DNA from: Pleodorina starrii | Taxonomy: Eukaryota; Chlorophyta; Chlorophyceae; Chlamydomonadales; Volvocaceae | NCBI GenBank assembly: GCA_030267565.1 | Contig: BRXU01000019.1 | Span: forward strand, 298,501-362,500 | Direction of reading: 5' to 3' | Length of the DNA: 64,000 nucleotides | Part shown: in pieces, positions 58,257 through 64,000 of the stretch | How the letters are laid out: each line of letters starts with the position of its first letter | Numbering within the stretch: the stretch's first letter is position 1 | Notes under the pieces: generated by a model | What the model saw: only the letters and a program-made list of their open reading frames with translations | Told to the model about the DNA's origin: nothing | Databases searched by the model: none | Position numbers and translations under genes: made by a program

Positions 58257-61044
58257 TCAGCGGCGCACACTCACGCTCTCAAAGAATCCCTCCTGCTGGC
58301 GCAGGCACACGTCCATGTGCTGGAAGCACAGCGGCTCGGTGCGCGCCATCATGAGAGCCGTGTTGCTGAAGCCCGACTGCGAGATGAGCAGGCACTTGGC
58401 CCGGCTCAGCACCAATGCATCTGCGATGACGTCGATGTACGCACTTTTCTCACCGTTGCCCATGTCCACGTGTTGGGCCACGGATGGCAGTGTGGTCACG
58501 CCCGGGCCCATGGCGCCGTTGTGGACCCACTTGCGGAAGGCATTCAGGTCGGTCACCAGCAGCAGTGGCGCCGATACGGCGTGCTGCAGCATCAGCGCGC
58601 GACCGCAGTTCATGCTAGCCATGAGCTGCTGCAGCCGCGATCGGAAAAAATTCTTGTTCTCCTGTCGGATGATGCCCGTCTCGCCGCGCTGGCCGCCGGT
58701 GCGCCAGTGCCAGGCAGCGAATACGGGCGGTGGTACCCCCGGCTGGAGAGCATACGCCGATTCCAGATTGGCCTTTGCCCGGGCCTCCACCACGGCGCTG
58801 GGCTTGAAGGCAAAGTGCCACCAGCATGAGCTGATGTCGATGTACCATGTGAACTCCCGCAGCCAGTGCTGCTCCTTGTCAGCGGGAACCCCGCCAAGCG
58901 GCCCCAAGAGCGTCAGGAAACCTTCGGGGGGCCACAAGTTGTTAGTCCCCCAGATGCGATGGTCCACAATTGATGCTGGCCAGGCGGTGTCGCTGTGAAC
59001 GCGAACTGTCTCGTTCCAGCGGCCCAGGTCTTCTCCGTTTGTGATGACTTTCCTGAAGGCATCGTCAGTGAAGTTGTTGTGCTCCTTGCCGATTGCGGAC
59101 AGCACGTCGTTGGGCAAGCCGTCAGGCCGCCAGTCGATCTCGTTGGGTTCCATGAAGAGTGTCAGGTTGGCGGGGTTGGCCCACGTGGCCAGGAACACCA
59201 TGCGGTGTACGGCAGCGACACGCAGCATGTATAGCATGCCGCGCACTCGGTCGCCTGAACGAGTGGCGAGCGAGGGCGAAAAGGAGCGAGCGAGGCTGAG
59301 ATAGAGTCATACGGCGGCGGCACGCAAGATGGAGTAACGGCCGAAGGCTGCCCGCATGCGACGCGAACATATATTGCCGGCCCCCCTGCTGTAGCGGGGC
59401 ATCCTTCGGTGCAGTCGGCGCCGCCGTTGCGCGCGTCGGCAGACCACTCCTGACCACTTTATCTGAAGAGTAGTGCCCCAAGGTATAGTTCACATTTGAG
59501 GCAGACATGTATATTAAAAAATTCAAAACGCGTTCACATTTGTATTTGCCTGAGGAAAAAAATACCGGTGGCCGACGTCCCCGTATGGGTCAAAATATAT
59601 AGGTGATTTTCAATTACAGCTATCAGCTGCTATCGATTTTCAACCACGCGCGTGGATCGGTGTGGCAGAGATTCCTTTTTGTACTCATATGTGAACAGAT
59701 TTTCAGTTACAGCCACACCATTTTCAGTTCCGGTAACGCAACTTCTGCCTCAAATGTGAACTCGGCATGCGCCGAACCGTCACCATACAGCGGCGCGGAC
59801 GGTCGCCCATCGGACTAATTCGCATTTGCTGCTGCACATCATCAGTCACTAGCATTATTAGCGTCTACACATTGGCAACCTGATGGACGCTTAATTTTGA
59901 AACTTCCAACGGCTCAAAATTAGTTTTGGGGCGCAGTTGGGAGGGCGGAGGGCCTTACGTGTACGATGGCCCGTTCGCCGCCGGGTGGTTGATTGCTCCC
60001 GGTTTTCTTGCTCTCGTCCGGCTTGTAGTTTTGAGTACTTTAATTTGAGTACTTTTTTGAACATTAGACCCACAGAGTCGTGCGATCGCACTATGTAGCT
60101 GTTATCCAGCTCGTGTGTTTCCTGGTGTTTCTATGAATTTTGGTTTCGGGTGCTTCTACCACGTACGTAGAAAGCGCTTAAAGCCCGCAGTACAAGTGCT
60201 GTTTCTATGAACGCCCAGAAACCAGTCCGGAACCAACATAATTCTAGAATGTTTTTTCTACACTACGGTGTGACGAGCATCCCCATAGCTTCCGTAGAAT
60301 GTGGTTTCGGGCCCATGGAAACACCCCTAATAAGCCTAAACTGGCTCCACAGGGATCCATTTACAGACTGCTAATGATTATGACTTCATATCTTCGAGCT
60401 ATAAGCAGGACCTGGCAGGACGACTATGATTGATCCACGGATGATAACGGAGTGCGCAATTCCCTGCTCCTGTGCCTGCTCTGAAGGCGCTCCGTCCTTG
60501 TGAACACTTTGACTATGTGAAAGCCCGCCTTTCAGAGAGCGCATGATTTGCACTGATTAGCTCGCTCCACTATCGCTAGCTCCACTAGCTCCAAACAAAC
60601 CGTTCTACGCCTTTCTGCTGAGCTACCAGCTACGGGCCAAACCCGCCGTAGCTCCGAAAAAAATCTTTGCTACGTACGGTAGGACGAGCATGTCCACAGC
60701 TTCCGTACAATGTGGTTTCTGGACCATAGAAGTAGAAAAATAGCAATTGTACGGCCCTATGCAGTGGACGAGCATCTCGTTGTAATAATCGCGTCCAATA
60801 ACCTAACCAGCCCAGCAGAACATTAACGCGGACCCCACTTACCAGTGCCGGCACAGAAGTTTTGCCCCGGACCGCAAGAGTAGACCAGGTAACGCGCGCC
60901 TGGCGCGCCTCGGTTGGCTTTGTGGAGCTCGCGGTACTCGTCCATCCACAAGGAGCGTTCTTGCTTACATAGCGTTTCGTTGTAAGCAGCAGCAAGATAA
61001 GGGAACACGGCTATTGCGACGCCAAGCACAACAGTGCGCATCAT
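58257..61044 (-). CDS. Fucosyltransferase-like (GT-B type) glycosyltransferase with signal peptide
   Basis: Exon 1 (60843-61044) and exon 2 (58257-59254) join in phase over a 1.59-kb intron into 399 residues. Exon 1 encodes a signal peptide or anchor (MMRTVVLGVAIAVFPYLAAA), then RYLVYSCGPGQNFCAGTG. The join restores GDRVRGMLYMLRVAAVHR, the 'GDRxRG' block of fucosyltransferase-like enzymes, which neither exon shows alone. Further features are NLTLFMEPNEIDWR, a WHWRTGG motif near 249-255 that corresponds to the HxRxxD-type nucleotide-sugar site, PLLLVTDLNAF, and VLSRAKCLLISQSGFSNTAL near the end, as in FUT8/NodZ/O-FucT proteins. It most likely works in the secretory pathway on glycoproteins or cell-wall glycans; donor and acceptor are not known from sequence. 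Several N-glycosylation sites (NET, NLT, NFT) are visible. Confidence 0.82.
59487..59762. mobile_element. MITE-like element with 19-bp terminal inverted repeats in the glycosyltransferase intron
   Basis: AGTTCACATTTGAGGCAGA at 59487-59505 is exactly inverted at 59744-59762. The 276-base interior is A/T-rich, unlike the surrounding exons, and has more copies of TTCACATTTG-like and ATTTTCA-like words. No obvious target-site duplication flanks it. It has no coding capacity. Confidence 0.65.
60262..60740. repeat. Two imperfect direct repeats in the glycosyltransferase intron
   Basis: A segment of about 50 bases near 60273-60322 (ACGAGCAT, AGCTTCCGTA, AATGTGGTTTC) recurs near 60683-60733 with about eight mismatches. 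Both are followed by A-rich DNA. They could mark the ends of another inserted element. Confidence 0.6.
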
Positions 61045-61393
61045 CCCTGCAGTTGCACTCGATTCCGCGTCCCCTTTTGAAAATACGCATGTGTGTCTTT
61101 GATTTGTTTCACAGTTGGACTTCTGTTGCCTCGGTCACTTCGTCACAAAGCCCTGCTGTAACTGGAATGACAGCCGAGCTCTCACTTGGGCCTGTCGGCC
61201 GGTCCAACAGTGGTCCAACACAGACCCTGGGACGGTGCGAAAACCCCAAAATCCCAACACGCCCCCTCGAACCGAACCGGGGGCTGTGACGCTGTACTGC
61301 ATAGCAAACCACCTCCCACGAAAGTCCAACCGGCTTGGTCATCAAGTCCTGGCTCAGCCGTAACAATATACTGGAAAGTTCACAACACATATG
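61045..61393. other. Upstream region of the glycosyltransferase gene
   Basis: This is the 5' side of the minus-strand gene starting at 61044, so it should contain the promoter. No promoter motif or gene is recognisable. A short direct repeat, GGTCCAACA, occurs twice near 61200-61216. Confidence 0.45.
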
Positions 61394-62223
61394 CAACAAC
61401 CTAGCAGAGGGCCTTTTCGAAGCTTGTTTGCGGGATGATGCGGTTCAACTACAAGTCATTTTTATGCGGCAGATTGTGGGGGCGGCGAGGCCTGCCCACC
61501 GGCTGCTGTTTGCCGAAATGGCACAGCTCCCGCTGCAGTACTACATGGCCAAACAGGTTGTTGGTTTCTGGAATCGCGTCCGAAATAAAGCAGGCTGGTT
61601 CTCTCGCGTTGGCGGTACTGCGGCAGGAAATACACGACGCACTTACTGACCCAGCTGGGTCAGGCTGGGGTGCTGCAGCGTTGCGGTTGTTAACGTATCT
61701 CGAAATAGACATCTGGAGTGGAATGCCGCAGGACGTCCTTGGTTTCGATAACCGCATTGTTTGGTTGTTGAGTAAGCCACTCCCCGAAGGAACGATTGTG
61801 ACAGCGCTGAGGGAGCGGTTGATGAGCGGGTGGGAGTATGAGCGTTTACGTGTACCGCCAGAGGCTTACCCTTCGGACGGGAAACAGCCGGGAGTTCAGA
61901 TGGCGAAGTATGAGCACTGGATGCGCGGGCAGCGGAAATCATGTGGCCACAGCATGTTAGCGTTTTTATTCCGTGTATGTGCGGCCCACCGGAAACGTTT
62001 GCAGTTTCATTTGCGCTGATGGGCGGTTGCGGCCAACAGACCACGAGTGGGCAGAGTTCATGTCCCTAGGACTGAGCGAAAATGCCCCTGCTGCGTGCGT
62101 TGCAAACCTTTAGATAGAGGACGAGAAGCATGTCCTAATGGAGTGCCCTGCTTATAGCAGCATCCGCGCGGATGAAGGGTGCCCTCAATTCGAGGGTATG
62201 GAGGAAGCGATGAGATGAGATCC
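61394..62223 (+). pseudogene. Second, more decayed copy of the LINE ORF2 3' fragment
   Basis: 61394-62223 aligns almost throughout with 56463-57301. It contains LAEGLFEACLRDDAVQLQ and the same frameshift after FSRVGGTAAGN. Compared with the first copy it has a 13-base deletion near 61924, a small insertion near 61975, an extra in-frame stop near 62018 and a rearranged stretch before the Cys/His tail near 62095. It cannot make a working protein. Confidence 0.88.
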
Positions 62224-62951
62224 CCGATATAGTTAGACAAGCTATCGCTCCGTCCCTGGATGGCTGGGTCAGCAGCAGTGAGAAGCTGTTCGCCCGTCCG
62301 GCCATTTATACTGTCATCAGGTGCACGGCGGCACCCGATGTCAGGTGCGTGACACCCGCTGACAGGTGCAGGAAACCGAACAGGCGTACGACAGGGCAGA
62401 GCAGCAGGCTTTAAACCCCTTGAAGAGTGCCTATCCAGGCACTTCAAACAAATTATTCTGTGTCCGAAGAGAGCGATGCAACTCATCACTGTATGATGGG
62501 TGAGCGAGCCGATCTGCCAGCCTGATGAGCGACAAACAAATAAACCGACATTTTAGTAGTCGGAGCGACGAACATTTAAGGGCTGAACCTATCTGCCAGC
62601 AGGCTCTGAATAATATGCTTATAGGCTCTGAATATGTTTTATCAAATGGTCATGAGCCTCGAAGAAGGTTCTTCATTCAGCAGAGGTAGGTGCGTGAGGG
62701 TATCGCATGTGCGGGAGGGCATCGCGCGGCGGGTGGCATGTCGGTCATGCTGCGCGCCAGCTTCATTGCACATACAACCACTGAGTGACACAGCACCCGG
62801 GCAGCCCGCCAAATAGCTTCTTTGATTGACGGGGTGCGATTTGATGCCCCCTCACGCCGTCCCGATGCCGCAGGATGGAGGCGGCGTGCGCGCGACGTCT
62901 TCCGCAGAGCCACCTCTGGCGGCGTGCTGCATGCGTGGGCGGCGTGTTGCG
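62224..62951. other. Gene-free stretch between the LINE copy and the second inverted repeat
   Basis: No coding region is supported. Near 62318-62373 there are several diverged copies of a GACAGGTGC/TCAGGTGCG-type word. Around 62610-62640 GGCTCTGAATA-type words are duplicated. Confidence 0.4.
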
Positions 62952-63840
62952 TTGGCGGCAGGTGCGGGCTGGATTAATAAGCGACTGGTTCAGGGCAAAA
63001 AAAGCGTTAGTCATGGCAACATGGTTACAGCCCCACTACTATCGACCGCTTGCAACGTTGCATTTTATCCATTCTTTGAAGATCCTAAAGCGCACGCCGT
63101 CCAAGTGGATCAGAATGAGTCAGCGCAACGGCTGGCTCGCTTGCAGGGCCAAATCGGAAGGCACGGGCGACCGACGTCCCGGGCAACATCCTTGAGCCAC
63201 TCCCGAACGCGGGTGGCGGTCGCCCACCCGCTGGGGCCATCGCCGCCGCCGGGACCGTTATCAGCAGTGGTGTCGTCCACATTGAAAATCGCCAGAAGGT
63301 CCCCCCTCTGGACAATCTCAAAAAATAAAACGTGGTCATGCATCGCAGTTGTGAGGCCATGTTTGTATGTTGTACTGTGCATACTACTGCCTGCCCACCG
63401 CCGTTGTATATATGCGCAGTACAACATACATACATGACCCACACCTGCATGGCCACGTTTTATTTGTGGAGATTGTCCAGAGGGGGGACCTTCTGGCGAT
63501 TTTCAATGTGGACGACACCACTGCTGATAACGGTCCCGGCGGCGGCGATGGCCCCAGCGGGTGGGCGACCGCCACCCGCGTTCGGGAGTGGCTCAAGGAT
63601 GTCGCCCGGGACGTCGGTCGCCCGTGCCTTTCGTTTCGGCCCTGCAAGCAAGCGAGCCAGCCGTTGCGCTGACTCCATTCTAATCCAGCAGGCACTTCGT
63701 GCACTGAAGGATCTTCAAAGAATGGATGACATGCAACCTCATGCAAGCGGTCGATAGTGGGGCTGTAGCCATCTTTCCACGGCTCGGCTGTTTTGGTCTT
63801 GGAAACCAGTCGCTTAATCCAGCCCGCACCTGCCGCCAAT
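62952..63840. repeat. Second long inverted repeat (arms about 430 bp)
   Basis: The left arm (62952 to about 63385) and right arm (about 63400-63840) are imperfect reverse complements that meet with almost no loop. Both arms encode, in the same relative frame, EIVQRGDLLAIFNVDDTTAD, then a Gly/Pro stretch and TATRVREWLKDVARDVGRP (plus strand in the right arm, minus strand in the left). The arms have diverged by substitutions and small indels, more than those of the other inverted repeat. Confidence 0.9.
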
Positions 63841-64000
63841 GTCCAGTTGCGCAAAGACACCAAGCATACATTGTGTACATGTGCTCTACTCCCACGCGGC
63901 AGCAAGAGCAAGCTGCAGTCGCGCACGGCCGCATCGGCGCTGCATGTGACCAGATGTGACTATACCATTTGCCTTCCCATCCACGTACTTCCCCGAGCGA

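Overview
The window is nuclear DNA from a green alga, most likely a volvocine relative of Chlamydomonas. The evidence is GC-rich exons with strong G/C third positions, many short GT-AG introns packed with simple repeats, TGTAA poly(A) signals behind several genes, LINE-type retroelements, and a gene set that is eukaryotic and partly plant-type (PRMT10, a sterol isomerase of the EBP/HYD1 type, full-length tomosyn). There are no operons, CRISPR arrays or rRNA/tRNA genes that I can recognise. Exon joins were worked out by hand from splice signals and reading phase; those for six genes close in phase from start to stop, those for the tomosyn gene are only partly resolved.

Layout. 1-3397: a 432-bp tandem repeat and gene-free repeat-rich DNA. 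3398-17869 (minus): a long tomosyn/LLGL-type WD40 gene ending in an R-SNARE motif. 18139-26975 (plus): an unnamed protein of about 2,420 residues with a small PH-like domain and a huge disordered tail, sharing a divergent promoter with tomosyn. 27257-28318 (plus): a small mitochondrial-type membrane protein with a repeated C-terminal motif. 28873-34285 (plus): PRMT10. 35741-36508 (minus) and 36571-36909 (plus): a hypothetical gene back to back with a bS6-type ribosomal protein. 39940-42539 (minus): DNAJC8-like splicing co-chaperone, with a LINE reverse-transcriptase remnant just past its stop. 43096-44316 (minus): EBP sterol isomerase. 44627-51321 (plus): an IQ-motif/WW-like protein. 54466-57367: a broken LINE interrupted by a long inverted repeat. 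58257-61044 (minus): a secreted or Golgi fucosyltransferase-like enzyme whose intron carries a MITE-like element. 61394-62223: a second copy of the LINE 3' end. 62952-63840: a second long inverted repeat.

The genes do not form one pathway: membrane traffic (tomosyn), arginine methylation (PRMT10), organelle translation (bS6), splicing (DNAJC8), sterol synthesis (EBP), calmodulin/cytoskeleton (IQ-WW) and glycosylation lie side by side as independent housekeeping genes, often in divergent pairs. The least explained items are the 2,420-residue PH-like protein, the small mitochondrial protein, and two long hairpin-forming inverted repeats.
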